Positions 33,663 to 44,474 of a stretch of DNA of 64,000 nucleotides are shown piece by piece. The notes below the pieces were generated by a model. The model was given only the letters and a program-made list of their open reading frames with translations, did not search any database and was not told the DNA's origin. Position 1 is the first letter of the stretch; each line of letters opens with the position of its first letter. Origin of the DNA: Geodermatophilus sp. YIM 151500 (lineage in GTDB: Bacteria > Actinomycetota > Actinomycetes > Mycobacteriales > Geodermatophilaceae). The DNA lies in NCBI RefSeq assembly GCF_025716945.1, contig NZ_JAOVZT010000015.1, positions 18,834-82,833 on the forward strand. The letters are read 5' to 3'. The position numbers and the translations under genes were made by a program.

Positions 33663-36326
33663 TCAGCCCGCGCGGTCGAGCAGCCGGGCCCACTCGTCGT
33701 CATCGGGGTTGCGGAGCAGAGTGCCGTCGCGGGCGACCACGACCGGCAGGTCGTCGGCGGTCACGCCGAGGGGGTCGAGCCGGCCGGCCGCGCCGTCGGC
33801 CGTGACGTCGACGACGACCGCGTCGAGCCCGCGCGCGGCCGCCGCGGCGCGCAGCCGCTCGGTCTCCGGCGCGTCGGGACGGCCGAGGATGCGCAGGTCG
33901 GCGGCCAGCTCGAACAGCAGGGAGCGGCGCACCAGGTAGGCGCGCAGCAGCAGGTCGGCGAAGGACGGGTCGGCTGCCTTGGCGGCGTGCAGCTGGGCGT
34001 CGTCGAGCCGCAGCACCTCCGCGTCCTCCACCACCGCCGCGGTGAGCGAGACGACGTCGCGGCTGAAGAGGTCCAGCTCGCCGAGGAAACGGTGGGCGCC
34101 GTGCACCGCCACGAGCCGCTGGCCGACCCGGCCGACGTCCTCGACGATCGCCACCCGGCCGGAGAGGACGACGAAGAAGTCGTAGCCGACGTCGCCCTCG
34201 CGGAACAGGGTCTCGCCGCGCGCGACCCGGCGCCGCTCGCCGAGGCGCTCCAGCACGCCGAGCTGGGCGTCGTCCAGCCTGGGGAAGGCGCCTCGGTCGT
34301 CGGGCGTCTCCGGCAGGCCGGCCGGCAGTTCCTCGGCCGGCGCCGGGGCGCCGCGCCGCGCCGGATCCCGGCGGGCGCCGATCAGGGGCAGCGCTGCGGG
34401 CGCGCCCTCGGCGGCCGGGCCGACGGCCAGGTCGACGCCCGGCTCCGCGGAGGCGAGCAGCGTCGCGGTCAGGCTCTGCGCGTCGAACGGCCCGGTGTGC
34501 CGCAGCCCGCCGACGAAGAAGGTGGGCGTGCCGGTCACCCCGCTCGCCTCGGCGGAGGTCAGGTCCTCCTGCACCCGCCGGGCGAAGCGGCTCTCGCCCA
34601 GGTCACGGGTGAAGCGGGCGAGGTCGAGGCCGACGGCCGCGGCGTGGTCGAGCAGGTCGGCGGGTGCCAGCCGGTCCTGGTGGTGGAAGAGCCGGTCGTG
34701 CATCTCCCAGAACCGGCCCTGCGCCGCCGCGGCCTCGGCGGCTTCCGCGGCCAGCCGGGCGTGCGGGTGCACGTCGACCAGGGGGGTGTGCCGGAACACG
34801 TAGCGGAGCCGGTCGCCGAGCACCTTCCGCACCTCGTCGACCGAGCCGGTGGCCCGGCCGCAGAACGGGCACTCGAAGTCGCCGTACTCGACCAGGGTGA
34901 GCGGTGCGTCCACCGGGCCGCGGATGTGGTCGCGGTCGGGGTCGACGGGCATGTCGAGCCGGGTCGGGCGGCCGCTGCCGTCGTCGCGGTGCCGCCGGTC
35001 GGCGATGCGGAACAGCAGCCACCCGAGCAGCGACGCCACCGCCGTCGCGGTGAGGACGCCGACGCGCGCCTGGTCGGCCGTCCGTTCGTCGTCGAAGGCG
35101 AGGTCGACGATGAACAGCGAGATGGTGAAGCCGATGCCGCTGAGCGCCGCCCCGCCGGCGACGTGCAGGAGGTGCACGCCGGGTGCCAGCTCGCCCAGCC
35201 GGGACCGGACGGCGAGCCAGGTGCCGAGCACGATGCCGAGCAGCTTGCCGACCACCAGGCCGGCGACCACGCCGAGCGTGATCGTCGAGGTCGTCGCCGC
35301 CCGCAGCGTCTCCCCGTCGAGCGCCACCCCGGCGTTGGCCAGGGCGAACACCGGGACGATGACCAGGCTGGTCCACGGCTGCCACAGCGCCTGGAGCCGC
35401 TCGGTCGCCGAGACCGAGCGGTCGATGCTCAACCGGGCGGCGCGGGCGTACTCGGCATTGGGGGACTGCTCGTAGGCGCGCAGCCGGCGGGCGGCGTCCA
35501 GGACCTCCTCGCGGCGCGCGGGGTAGGCGGGCGAGAACAGCGCGATGACGACCCCGGCGATGGTGGGGTGCACCCCGGACTCGTGCATGGCCACCCACAC
35601 CGCGACGCCGACGACGAGGTAGGCCGGCCCGCGCCACACGGCGAGGTAGCGCAGCCCGACCATCAGCGCGAGCCCGAGCGCGGCCAGGCCGAGCGGGCCG
35701 AGGGCCAGGTCGTCGGTGTAGAAGAGCGCGATCACGCCGAGCGCGCCGACGTCGTCGGCGATGGCGAGGGTGAGCAGGAAGAGCCGCAGCTGGGCGGGGC
35801 AGGCGGGGCCGACGAGGGCGAGCACGCCCAGCAGGAAGGCGGTGTCCGTGGAGATGACCACCCCCCAGGCGCCCACTGCCGGGGCCCCGAGGTTGAAGCC
35901 GACGTACACCAGCGCGGGCACGACCAGCCCGGTGACCGCGGCGATCGCCGGCACGGCGGCCCGCCGGCGGTCGGTGAGCTCCCCCATGACCAGCTCGCGC
36001 TTGATCTCGAGCCCGACGACGAAGAAGAAGAACACCATCAGCCCGTCGTTGACCCAGTGCTGCAGGTCGAGGGCCAGCTCCGTCGCGCCCACGCGGACGG
36101 CGAACTCGGTGTGCCAGAAGGCGTCGTAGCTGTCGCCGACGGGCGAGTTGGCCCACGCCAGCGCCACGACCGTGGCGATCAGCAGCAGACCGGCGCTGCC
36201 CGCCTCGGACCTCAGCCGCCGACCCAGGGGCGCGACCCGCGACAGCAGCCGGGCACCGCCCGGGGTGGACTGCGCTCCGGTCACCGGCAGGCCGGACGGT
36301 GCCCTCGCTCCGGTGGTCGTCGTCAC
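33663..36326 (-). CDS. nhaA: NhaA Na+/H+ antiporter fused to DsbA-like, cyclic-nucleotide-binding-like and glutaredoxin-like domains
   Basis: 887 aa from a GTG; the start is uncertain. Residues about 40-440 are NhaA with the essential Asp pair (IADDVGAL, 191-192). Residues about 455-630 are a DsbA/thioredoxin-4 domain with CPFC (486-489) and cis-Pro601. Residues about 684-800 are a cNMP-binding fold, but the phosphate-binding Arg is replaced (VSLTAAV where canonical sites have RSA/RTA). Residues about 808-887 resemble the small thioredoxin-like domain found before TrxB in cNBD-TrxB proteins, with no CxxC and no TrxB domain. NhaA-DsbA fusions are known; this four-part form is unusual. Confidence 0.88.
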   Translation of the reverse strand: MTTTTGARAPSGLPVTGAQSTPGGARLLSRVAPLGRRLRSEAGSAGLLLIATVVALAWANSPVGDSYDAFWHTEFAVRVGATELALDLQHWVNDGLMVFFFFVVGLEIKRELVMGELTDRRRAAVPAIAAVTGLVVPALVYVGFNLGAPAVGAWGVVISTDTAFLLGVLALVGPACPAQLRLFLLTLAIADDVGALGVIALFYTDDLALGPLGLAALGLALMVGLRYLAVWRGPAYLVVGVAVWVAMHESGVHPTIAGVVIALFSPAYPARREEVLDAARRLRAYEQSPNAEYARAARLSIDRSVSATERLQALWQPWTSLVIVPVFALANAGVALDGETLRAATTSTITLGVVAGLVVGKLLGIVLGTWLAVRSRLGELAPGVHLLHVAGGAALSGIGFTISLFIVDLAFDDERTADQARVGVLTATAVASLLGWLLFRIADRRHRDDGSGRPTRLDMPVDPDRDHIRGPVDAPLTLVEYGDFECPFCGRATGSVDEVRKVLGDRLRYVFRHTPLVDVHPHARLAAEAAEAAAAQGRFWEMHDRLFHHQDRLAPADLLDHAAAVGLDLARFTRDLGESRFARRVQEDLTSAEASGVTGTPTFFVGGLRHTGPFDAQSLTATLLASAEPGVDLAVGPAAEGAPAALPLIGARRDPARRGAPAPAEELPAGLPETPDDRGAFPRLDDAQLGVLERLGERRRVARGETLFREGDVGYDFFVVLSGRVAIVEDVGRVGQRLVAVHGAHRFLGELDLFSRDVVSLTAAVVEDAEVLRLDDAQLHAAKAADPSFADLLLRAYLVRRSLLFELAADLRILGRPDAPETERLRAAAAARGLDAVVVDVTADGAAGRLDPLGVTADDLPVVVARDGTLLRNPDDDEWARLLDRAG

Positions 36327-36509
36327 CGACGGTCCGGCCCGGGACGGCGGGCCGGGACGGCGCCCCCGTCGCCGGTCGCTCGTCGCCGCTCGCGCGCAGA
36401 CACCACCGCAGCTCCCCGGGTCGTGCCGACCATGCTGTGGCACGCGCCAGGTCGGGCGCAACGCTCGGCCGGCGCCGCACCGGGGCACCCGCTCGCCGCA
36501 CCGTGGCGA

Positions 36510-36995
36510 TCAGGCACGCCACGCGCCCGGCCGCGGCTGGCAGTCCGGGCCGCACGGGTAGCCGGCCTCCCACGGGAAGGCGCCCTCCCCGTGCGTCCAC
36601 GTCAGCTGGAACGCCGGCACCGACACCACGGACGGCCGCTGGTAGAAGCGGTTGGCCGCGAGCACGACGTCCCCGGGGTTGGGGCACTCCTCGACGAAGA
36701 GCCGGATCCCCCGGTCGTCGAGGACGAGCAGCTCGCCGGGCACGAGATCCCGCCCGTCGGCGACTCCGCCGGCCACCCGGTCGAGGACGCCGTGCGTGCT
36801 GCCGCAGTCGAGGCCGACCACGACCAGCTCGGCGTGACCGAGGCCGAACAGGCCGATCGTGTAGCCGAAGGAGGGTTCGTCGGGCCCGTCGCCCGCACCG
36901 ACGTACTGCACGGCGAACCGGCTCGTGCGGATCACCTGGGCGAGGTGGGCGTCCTCCTGGTCGAGCCAGGCCTGGATCTGCGGATCGGTCGTCAT
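36510..36995 (-). CDS. DUF4262 family protein
   Basis: 161 aa from the chosen ATG; ten more residues are possible upstream. [20 protein letters not shown] is the hallmark of DUF4262, and CGPDCQP lies near the C-terminus. The function is unknown in the family. It sits between the LigD-type polymerase and the NhaA fusion, all on the minus strand but with gaps over 100 bp, so co-transcription is not assured. Confidence 0.85.
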   Translation of the reverse strand: MTTDPQIQAWLDQEDAHLAQVIRTSRFAVQYVGAGDGPDEPSFGYTIGLFGLGHAELVVVGLDCGSTHGVLDRVAGGVADGRDLVPGELLVLDDRGIRLFVEECPNPGDVVLAANRFYQRPSVVSVPAFQLTWTHGEGAFPWEAGYPCGPDCQPRPGAWRA

Positions 36996-37128
36996 GGGCG
37001 GCAGCGTGCGCCCGACCTCCGACACCGGGCGGACGCCGGACGGCCACCTGTGGACGGGCGCGAGCCCCTGTGGACGGCCGAACCGGTCCGGGAGCGCGGC
37101 TCGGGGCGCACCGGTCGGGGCGCACCGG

Positions 37129-38091
37129 TCAGGGCGGACCGGCCTGCCGCCGCGCCCGGGCCCGTCGCAGCCCGGCGTGCATCGCCGCCACCCGGGCCAC
37201 CGGTATGCCGTGCCCCTCGGCCACCAGGTCGTCGGGCAGCCGCTGCGGTGCGGGCAGCGCGGCGGCCCACGGATCCCCGTCGCCGAGCCGCTCCCCCGCC
37301 GTCCGCACGGTCACGTCGCCGGGTCGGACGTCGGCCAGGTGGTCCCACGCCACCGGGGCCGACACCGGCAAGCCGGGCCGCACCCGCGGGCTGTAGGCCG
37401 CAACGAGCGTCGCGCCACCGGCCCGGGTCGAGTCGAGGAAGACCTTCCCCCCGCGCTCGTCCTTGACGTAGGCGGTGGTGGCGACGTCCGCGCCGATCCG
37501 CTCGGCCCGTGCCGCCAGCGCGCGCGTGGCCGCCGCGGCGTCCTCGAAGCCGGTGTCCCGGACCGGGACGACGACGTGCACCCCCTTCGCGCCGCTCGTC
37601 TTGACCGCGCCGGACAGACCGGCGTCGGCGAGCGCGCGCCGCACCAGGCCGGCGGCGGCGACCACGGAGTCCCAGCCGGCGCCCTCCGGCGGGTCGAGGT
37701 CGAGCACGATGCCGTCCGGGCCGTCGTCACCGACCCGCCAGAACGGCACGTGGAACTCCACCGCGCGCTGGTTGCCGAGCCACAGCAGCGTGCGGCGGTC
37801 GTCGCACAGCACGTGGTGCACCTCGCGCCTCGACGCCTCCGCCCAGATCGCCGTCGTCCGCACCCAGCCCGGCGCGCCCTTGACCACGTTCTTCTGCATG
37901 AAGGGCGCCTGGCCCGGTCGCACCCGGACCACCGACAGCGGCCGGCCGGACAGGCGGGGCACCAGCCGGTCGGCGTGCGCGTCCAGGTGGTCGACCAGCT
38001 CGCGCTTGGTCACGCCGAGACCGTCACCCAGCGGGGCGTCGAGCGAGGTCAGCCGGACGCCGTCCCGCTCCTCGTCCACCACGGTCGTCAC
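37129..38091 (-). CDS. LigD-type primase/polymerase (non-homologous end-joining)
   Basis: 320 aa. A stand-alone LigD polymerase domain of the archaeo-eukaryotic primase superfamily: [11 protein letters not shown] carries the catalytic Asp pair, [12 protein letters not shown] the nucleotide-binding His, and [11 protein letters not shown] the third acidic site. [17 protein letters not shown] near the N-terminus is typical. Stand-alone forms may work with Ku and a separate LigC/LigD in end joining or fill-in synthesis; neither partner is in the window. The start is a GTG. Confidence 0.9.
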   Translation of the reverse strand: MTTVVDEERDGVRLTSLDAPLGDGLGVTKRELVDHLDAHADRLVPRLSGRPLSVVRVRPGQAPFMQKNVVKGAPGWVRTTAIWAEASRREVHHVLCDDRRTLLWLGNQRAVEFHVPFWRVGDDGPDGIVLDLDPPEGAGWDSVVAAAGLVRRALADAGLSGAVKTSGAKGVHVVVPVRDTGFEDAAAATRALAARAERIGADVATTAYVKDERGGKVFLDSTRAGGATLVAAYSPRVRPGLPVSAPVAWDHLADVRPGDVTVRTAGERLGDGDPWAAALPAPQRLPDDLVAEGHGIPVARVAAMHAGLRRARARRQAGPP

Positions 38092-38153
38092 GCTGCCGCG
38101 CCGTGGTCGTCGGGGCAAGTCACCCGACTGCGGATCCCCGCCGGGTCCCTTCC

Positions 38154-38894
38154 TCAGACGTCGTACGTCGCGCCCGGGCGGACCAGCTCGGTGTTCGGGA
38201 AGACCGCGCTCGCGGCCGCGAACTGCGCGTCGGCGTCCACCCACGGCGGCACGTGGGTCAGCAGCAACCGCGCGACGCCCGCCGCGGCGGCGTGCTCCCC
38301 GGCCTGCCGGCCGGTCAGGTGCAGCGCCTCGGGAAGCCCCGGCCCCTCCGGGAAGGCGGCCTCGGCGAGCAGCGCGTCGGCGCCCCGGGCCAGCTCGACG
38401 ACCCGGTCGCACGGGCCGGTGTCGCCGGTGTAGACCAGCGACCGGCCGGCGGCGGTCAGCCGGACGGCGTGGCACTCGATCGGGTGCGCGGTGCGGGCGG
38501 TGCGCACGCCGAAGGGCCCGAGGGTGAACGCGCCCGGGCCCACGGGGACGAAGTCGAAGACGTCGTCGAGGGCGGCACCGTCGCCGTCGTAGGCCAGCGC
38601 CAGTCGCCGGTCGGCGTCGACCGGGGCGTACAGCGGCACCCGGCGGCCCGACGAGCGTCCCGAGTAGCGGTGCCAGACGACGAAAGGGGCCACGTCGAGG
38701 CAGTGGTCGGCGTGCAGGTGGGAGAGGTAGACCGCGTCGACCGCGTCGGGGTCGAGCAGCCCCTGGAGCGCACCGAAGGAGCCGTTGCCGAGGTCGAGCA
38801 GCAGCCGGAACCCGTCGTGCTCGACGAGGTAGCACGACGCCGGGGACGCCGGGCCCGGCGCGCTGCCGGAGCAGCCGACGACGGTGAGCCTCAC
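38154..38894 (-). CDS. Metallo-beta-lactamase-fold phosphodiesterase, Rv1339-like
   Basis: 246 aa. HLHADH (His59, His61, Asp63, His64) is the two-metal site; [20 protein letters not shown] and LAEAAFPEG with LTHVPPW follow. Sequence and place (between murI and rph in the ancestral order) match M. tuberculosis Rv1339, described as an atypical cAMP phosphodiesterase. It overlaps murI by 4 bp. The cAMP role here is by homology only. Confidence 0.9.
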   Translation of the reverse strand: MRLTVVGCSGSAPGPASPASCYLVEHDGFRLLLDLGNGSFGALQGLLDPDAVDAVYLSHLHADHCLDVAPFVVWHRYSGRSSGRRVPLYAPVDADRRLALAYDGDGAALDDVFDFVPVGPGAFTLGPFGVRTARTAHPIECHAVRLTAAGRSLVYTGDTGPCDRVVELARGADALLAEAAFPEGPGLPEALHLTGRQAGEHAAAAGVARLLLTHVPPWVDADAQFAAASAVFPNTELVRPGATYDV

Positions 38895-39718
38895 GCCGCA
38901 CCCGTGCGGGCGGCGTGCAGGACGGCCTCGACCTCCGGGCCGAGGAAGCGCCGGCCCAGGCGGGCGAAGGGTTCGGGGTCACCGGTGGCCAGGAACCGGT
39001 GCTCCGGCGGCGGGCCGTCGGGGTCGCGGAGCAGGTCGGCGCGGGTGAGCAGCCGGTAGACGTCCTTCGCGGTCTCCTCGGCGCTGGACACCAGGGTGAC
39101 CTCGTCGCCGAGCACGAGGGAGATCACACCCGTGAGCAGCGGGTAGTGCGTGCAGCCGAGGACGACGGTGTCGACGCCGGCGACCAGCAGCGGGTCCAAG
39201 TAGGACTGCGCCAGCCCGAGCAGCTGCCGCCCGGAGGTGACGCCGCGCTCGACGAAGTCGACGAAGGAGGGACACGCGGCGCTGGTGACCGTCACGTGCG
39301 GAGCGGCGGCGAACGCGTCCTCGTAGGCACCGCTGGTGACGGTCGCCTGCGTGCCGATGACGCCCACGCGGCCGGTGCGGGTGGCCGCGGTGGCGCGGCG
39401 GACGGCGGGCAGCACGACCTCGACCACCGGCACGTCGTAGCGCTCCCGCGCGTCGCGGAGGGACGCCGCACTGGCCGAGTTGCAGGCGACGACCAGCATC
39501 TTGACGCCGCTGGCGACCAGGTCGTCCATCACGGCCAGCGAGTGCCGGCGGACCTCGGCGATCGGCAGCGGGCCATAGGGGCCGTGGGCCGTGTCACCGA
39601 TGTACCGGATCGATTCGTGCGGGAGCTGGTCGAGCACCGCCCGCGCGACGGTCAGCCCGCCCACGCCGGAGTCGAAGATCCCGATCGGCGCGTCGGCGTC
39701 CGGGGCACCCGCTGTCAT
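38891..39718 (-). CDS. murI: Glutamate racemase
   Basis: 275 aa. Makes D-glutamate for peptidoglycan. [12 protein letters not shown] is the N-terminal signature; [11 protein letters not shown] and LGCTHYPLL carry the two catalytic cysteines. The ATG is preceded eight bases upstream by TACCCT, a leaderless-type promoter, and the stop overlaps the downstream metallo-beta-lactamase gene. Confidence 0.96.
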   Translation of the reverse strand: MTAGAPDADAPIGIFDSGVGGLTVARAVLDQLPHESIRYIGDTAHGPYGPLPIAEVRRHSLAVMDDLVASGVKMLVVACNSASAASLRDARERYDVPVVEVVLPAVRRATAATRTGRVGVIGTQATVTSGAYEDAFAAAPHVTVTSAACPSFVDFVERGVTSGRQLLGLAQSYLDPLLVAGVDTVVLGCTHYPLLTGVISLVLGDEVTLVSSAEETAKDVYRLLTRADLLRDPDGPPPEHRFLATGDPEPFARLGRRFLGPEVEAVLHAARTGAA

Positions 39719-39726
39719 CGGGGGCG

Positions 39727-39732
39727 AGGGTA
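39727..39732 (-). promoter_or_regulatory. Leaderless -10 of murI
   Basis: TACCCT on the minus strand, eight bases before the murI ATG. Confidence 0.55.
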
Positions 39733-39760
39733 GTGGCCCACGTGCGGATCGCGCCGCGAG

Positions 39761-39852
39761 CCCGGTGAGGTGCTGGAACGGCCACCCTCCAGGGGCCCGC
39801 GCCGCCCGCCCGGTGAGGTGCTGGAACGGCCACCCTTCAGGGGCCCGCGCCG
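39761..39852. repeat. 44-bp tandem duplication between cysM and murI
   Basis: 39761-39804 and 39809-39852 match at 43 of 44 bases. Each copy can fold (CCCT/AGGG core). A 9-bp inverted repeat (CCACCCTTC 39830-39838, GAAGGGTGG 39872-39880) partly overlaps copy 2. It probably contains the cysM terminator. Confidence 0.88.
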
Positions 39853-39887
39853 AGCCTGCGAGGCGTGGGGGGAAGGGTGGTCCTTCC

Positions 39888-41166
<1,279 letters not shown>

Positions 41167-41327
41167 GACGTGCGGTTCTCCTCGTGACGGGGTTCGGGAT
41201 GTTCATCGGCGCGTGGCGCCGGTTGCTTGAGCGCGACGCCGGTTGCGCGAGCGTCGCGCCGGGTGCTCGAGCAGGCCAACGCGCGGGGGCCGTCGGCGAT
41301 TCCGCGCTGCGGGTCCCGCGCGGTCGG

Positions 41328-41381
41328 CCCTCCTGCCGGGCCCCGGCGCGCGCGTGCGAGCGGCGGGGCCCTGCAGGAGGG
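41328..41381 (-). terminator. Long hairpin between mec and cysO
   Basis: Arms CCCTCCTGCCGGGCCCCG (41328-41345) and CGGGGCCCTGCAGGAGGG (41364-41381) pair at 17 of 18 positions around an 18-nt loop, starting 8 bp after the mec stop. Confidence 0.72.
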
Positions 41382-41388
41382 TCCTGCG

Positions 41389-41862
41389 TCAGTCGTAGAC
41401 GACGGTCGTCGGTGAGTGGCCGAAGAGGAAGGACTCCACGACCTCGACCTCTTCCTCGGTGACCTGGCCCTCGACGATGCGGAAGCTGCGGAACTCGACC
41501 TCGTCGTCCACCAGCCCGGTCTCGGCGCCGTGCTGCCGGGTGGAGACGAGCACGTAGTGCGCGTTCGGCTCGGCGGCCAGACCGATGTCGGTGCGCGACG
41601 GGTAGGCCTCGGTGGCCGTGTGCGAGTGGTAGATGACCACCGGCTCCTCGTCGCGGTCGTCCATCTCGCGGTACAGCGTGAGCAGGTCACCGGAGTCGAA
41701 CTCGTAGAACGTGGGCGACCGGGCCGCGTTCAGCATCGGGACGAAGCGCTCGGGGCGGTCGCTGCCCTCGGGCCCGGCGACGACGCCGCAGGCCTCGTCC
41801 GGGTGGTCCTCCCGGGCGTGGGCCACGATGGCGTCGTAGGTCGCGCGGTCGATGCGCAGCAC
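41389..41862 (-). CDS. mec: Mec, JAMM/MPN zinc protease of the CysO pathway
   Basis: 157 aa. The JAMM zinc site is complete: Glu23, His79, His81, Ser89, Asp92 (HSHTATEAYPSRTD). In M. tuberculosis Mec cuts the CysO-cysteine amide to release cysteine. It starts at a GTG seven bases after a TAGACT -10, so it is probably leaderless. A strong hairpin separates it from cysO, which suggests separate transcription. Confidence 0.94.
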   Translation of the reverse strand: MLRIDRATYDAIVAHAREDHPDEACGVVAGPEGSDRPERFVPMLNAARSPTFYEFDSGDLLTLYREMDDRDEEPVVIYHSHTATEAYPSRTDIGLAAEPNAHYVLVSTRQHGAETGLVDDEVEFRSFRIVEGQVTEEEVEVVESFLFGHSPTTVVYD

Positions 41863-41869
41863 AGGGGGC

Positions 41870-41875
41870 AGTCTA
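41870..41875 (-). promoter_or_regulatory. Leaderless -10 of mec
   Basis: TAGACT on the minus strand, seven bases before the GTG at 41862. Confidence 0.62.
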
Positions 41876-41949
41876 GGCGGGCGCTCCGCGCCGCCCGCGG
41901 GCGCCGGTGTCCCGGTGGACTGCCCGCGAGCACCCGGTGTCCGGGGCGA

Positions 41950-41955
41950 TACGGT
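41950..41955 (+). promoter_or_regulatory. Leaderless -10 of the small membrane protein gene
   Basis: TACGGT, eight bases before the GTG at 41964; it argues against a start at 41907. Confidence 0.5.
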
Positions 41956-41963
41956 TCGGCCTC

Positions 41964-42317
41964 GTGCTGGCCAAGCTGTTCGTCATCGCCGGCGTCGTCC
42001 TGCTCGCCGTGCCGGCGTTCGTGCTCGGCTGCCGCGGCGCGGGTCGGCGCAGCGGCCTGAGCACCGACGAGCGCGCCGACCGCACGTCCTACGCCCTGCT
42101 CGTCGCGCTCCGCGTGCTGACGCTGGCACTGCTGCTCGCGCTCTCGGCGCTGCTCCTGCTGTCGGGCGTCGGGGCGCTGGTCCGGGACGTCGATCTGCAC
42201 GGCATGGTCTGGGTCTTCTTCGTCCTGGACCTGCTGGTCGCCACCTCCGTGCTGCTCACCTTCGGACGCCGGGAGCGCCGTCCGGCCCGCCGGCGGGCAC
42301 CCACGGCGGCCCGCTGA
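41964..42317 (+). CDS. Hypothetical membrane protein with three helices
   Basis: 117 aa from the GTG at 41964, which begins directly with a membrane helix (LAKLFVIAGVVLLAVPAFVL). Two more helices follow (about 50-75 and 80-100) and an Arg-rich tail. I do not recognise a family. It is divergent from mec. Confidence 0.65.
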   Translation: MLAKLFVIAGVVLLAVPAFVLGCRGAGRRSGLSTDERADRTSYALLVALRVLTLALLLALSALLLLSGVGALVRDVDLHGMVWVFFVLDLLVATSVLLTFGRRERRPARRRAPTAAR

Positions 42318-42344
42318 CCCCCGGCGGAGCTGCCGCCCGTGCGG

Positions 42345-42839
42345 TCACGCGCGGCCGCGGGCGGCGACGACCGCGTCGACCAGCGATCCCTGCAGCGCGG
42401 TGAGCCAGTAGTAGACGGCCAGCTGCTGCTCCTCCTCGCCGGTGACGTCGTCCGGGGGTTCGGTGTCCTCGGTGACGTCCAGGCGGGTGCCCAGCGCCAG
42501 GCGCAGGTCGTTGGTGCTGCGCAGCCACGCGCCGGCCTGCTCCACGTCGAGCCGCACCTCTCCCCCGCCGCTGGGCAGGGTCGCCCGCACGGTGGCCAGG
42601 TCGTCGGCCTTCCCCCCGCGCAGCGACGCCTCGGTCATCTCGCGGTAGTCGGCGGCCAGGCGCGGATCGCCGCGGTGCCCCTCGGGCAGCAGCCGGGCCA
42701 GCACCGGGTCGTCGCCGACGTCGTGGGTGTCGGCCGTGAGCAGCTGCTCGAGCTGGTCGAGCAGCAGGCCGACGATGCCGGCCTCGGCGGGTTCGAGCCG
42801 GGCGACGACCTGCCCGCCCCTCACGCGGAACGGCCTCAC
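42345..42839 (-). CDS. DUF2017 family protein
   Basis: 164 aa from a GTG overlapping the clpS stop (GTGA). [38 protein letters not shown] and [15 protein letters not shown] are typical of DUF2017, which follows clpS throughout actinobacteria (Rv1332 in M. tuberculosis). The function is unknown; the constant pairing suggests a link to protein turnover. Confidence 0.9.
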   Translation of the reverse strand: MRPFRVRGGQVVARLEPAEAGIVGLLLDQLEQLLTADTHDVGDDPVLARLLPEGHRGDPRLAADYREMTEASLRGGKADDLATVRATLPSGGGEVRLDVEQAGAWLRSTNDLRLALGTRLDVTEDTEPPDDVTGEEEQQLAVYYWLTALQGSLVDAVVAARGRA

Positions 42840-43132
42840 GAATCGCGCTGGTAGCTGGCCCACAGCCCGTAGGCGTGCAGCCGGCTCGTGTCGTGCTCCA
42901 TCCGCTCCCGCGGGCCGGAGCTGACGATCGCCTTGCCCTCGTGGTGCACCTGCAGCATCAGCGTGGTCGCCGTCGGCTCGTCGTAGCCGAACAGCTCCTG
43001 GAGCACGAAGGTCACGTAGGTCATCAGGTTGACCGGGTCGTTCCAGACGATGGTCACCCAGGGGCGGTCGAGGTCGTGCGCCTCGTCGACCGTCGTGTCG
43101 GGCGTCCGTTCGGGCGCGAGCGGTCCTGCCAC
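42836..43132 (-). CDS. clpS: ATP-dependent Clp protease adaptor ClpS
   Basis: 98 aa. Delivers N-degron substrates to the Clp protease. [20 protein letters not shown] contains the core Asn-Asp-Pro-x-Asn/Met site, and [20 protein letters not shown] completes the fold. The GTG start lies seven bases after a TAGGCT -10 that it shares, back to back, with pncB. Confidence 0.94.
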   Translation of the reverse strand: MAGPLAPERTPDTTVDEAHDLDRPWVTIVWNDPVNLMTYVTFVLQELFGYDEPTATTLMLQVHHEGKAIVSSGPRERMEHDTSRLHAYGLWASYQRDS

Positions 43133-43139
43133 GCATTCC

Positions 43140-43149
43140 AGCCTAGGCT
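43140..43149. promoter_or_regulatory. Shared palindromic -10 for clpS and pncB
   Basis: AGCCTAGGCT is a perfect 10-bp palindrome. On the plus strand TAGGCT (43144-43149) ends seven bases before the pncB ATG. On the minus strand TAGGCT (43145-43140) ends seven bases before the clpS GTG. Both transcripts would be leaderless and the two core promoters overlap. Confidence 0.72.
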
Positions 43150-43156
43150 GCCGATC

Positions 43157-44452
43157 ATGCCGACGACGGATTGCCCGACGGCCCCCGCCCTGCTCACCGA
43201 CCGGTACGAGCTGACCATGGTGGCCGCCGCGCTGGCCGACGGGACGGCCCACCGGGAGTGCGTGTTCGAGGTGTTCGCCCGGCGGCTGCCGCACGGTCGG
43301 CGGTTCGGCGTGGTCGCCGGCACCGGCCGGCTGGTGGAGGCCCTGCCGCGGTTCCGGTTCGGCGACGACGAGCTGGCGACCCTCCGCGACCAGGGTCTCA
43401 CCGACGAGCGGCTGCTGGCGTTCCTGACCGACTTCCGGTTCACCGGCGACGTCGAGGGCTACGCCGAGGGCGAGCTGTTCTTCCCCGGCTCCCCGGTGCT
43501 GACCGTGCGGGCGCCGTTCGCGGAGGCGGTGGTGCTGGAGACGCTGGTGCTGTCGATGCTCAACCACGACAGCGCGATCGCCTCCGCGGCGGCCCGCATG
43601 GTCTCCGCCGCGTGCGAGCGGCCGTGCATCGAGATGGGGTCGCGGCGCACCCACGAGGAGGCCGCCGTCGCCGCGGCCCGCGCCGCCCACCTGGCCGGCT
43701 TCGAGGCGACGTCCAACCTGGAGGCCGGACGGCGCTACGGCATCCCGACGCGCGGCACCAGCGCGCACGCGTTCACCCTGCTGCACGAGGACGAGGAGTC
43801 CGCCTTCCGAGCCCAGGTCGCCGCGCTCGGCACCGGGACGACGCTGCTGGTCGACACGTTCGACGTCGAGGAGGGCATCCGGACGGCGGTGCGCGTCGCC
43901 GGACCGGGGCTCGGCGCGATCCGGCTCGACTCGGGCGACCTGCCCACCCTGGCCACCCGGGCCCGGCAGCTGCTCGACGAGCTCGGCGCGAGGCGGACCC
44001 GGGTGATGGTCACCAGCGACCTCGACGAGTACGCGATCGCCGCCCTCGCCGCCGCGCCGGTCGACGGGTACGGCGTGGGCACCTCGCTGGTCACCGGCTC
44101 GGGGGCGCCGACCGCCGGCATGGTCTACAAGCTGGTCGAGCGCGACGGCGTGCCGGTGGCCAAGCGGTCGGAGGGCAAGCACTCGGTGGGCGGCTACAAG
44201 CGCGCCGTGCGCCGGCACGACGGCGGCACGGCCACCGCCGAGGTGGTCAGCAGCGAACCGATCGCCGCCCGGGCCGGCGACCGCGAGCTCGTCGTCCCGC
44301 TGGTCAAGGCCGGCGAGGTCGTCGACCCGGCCGACCCCGCCGAGGTCCTGGTCCGCGCCCGGGCGCACCACGAGACGGTGCGCGCGGCGCTGCCGCAGGA
44401 GGCCTGGGCACTCTCCCGCGGGGAGCCGGCGTTGGAGACGGTGTCGGGCTAG
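43157..44452 (+). CDS. pncB: Nicotinate phosphoribosyltransferase
   Basis: 431 aa. Converts nicotinate and PRPP to nicotinate mononucleotide in NAD salvage. [15 protein letters not shown] is the N-terminal signature; [20 protein letters not shown] and RLDSGDL mark the active site. Followed 22 bp later by pncA, whose product supplies nicotinate. Confidence 0.96.
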   Translation: MPTTDCPTAPALLTDRYELTMVAAALADGTAHRECVFEVFARRLPHGRRFGVVAGTGRLVEALPRFRFGDDELATLRDQGLTDERLLAFLTDFRFTGDVEGYAEGELFFPGSPVLTVRAPFAEAVVLETLVLSMLNHDSAIASAAARMVSAACERPCIEMGSRRTHEEAAVAAARAAHLAGFEATSNLEAGRRYGIPTRGTSAHAFTLLHEDEESAFRAQVAALGTGTTLLVDTFDVEEGIRTAVRVAGPGLGAIRLDSGDLPTLATRARQLLDELGARRTRVMVTSDLDEYAIAALAAAPVDGYGVGTSLVTGSGAPTAGMVYKLVERDGVPVAKRSEGKHSVGGYKRAVRRHDGGTATAEVVSSEPIAARAGDRELVVPLVKAGEVVDPADPAEVLVRARAHHETVRAALPQEAWALSRGEPALETVSG

Positions 44453-44474
44453 CGGACCCCGCAGGAGGAGCGAC

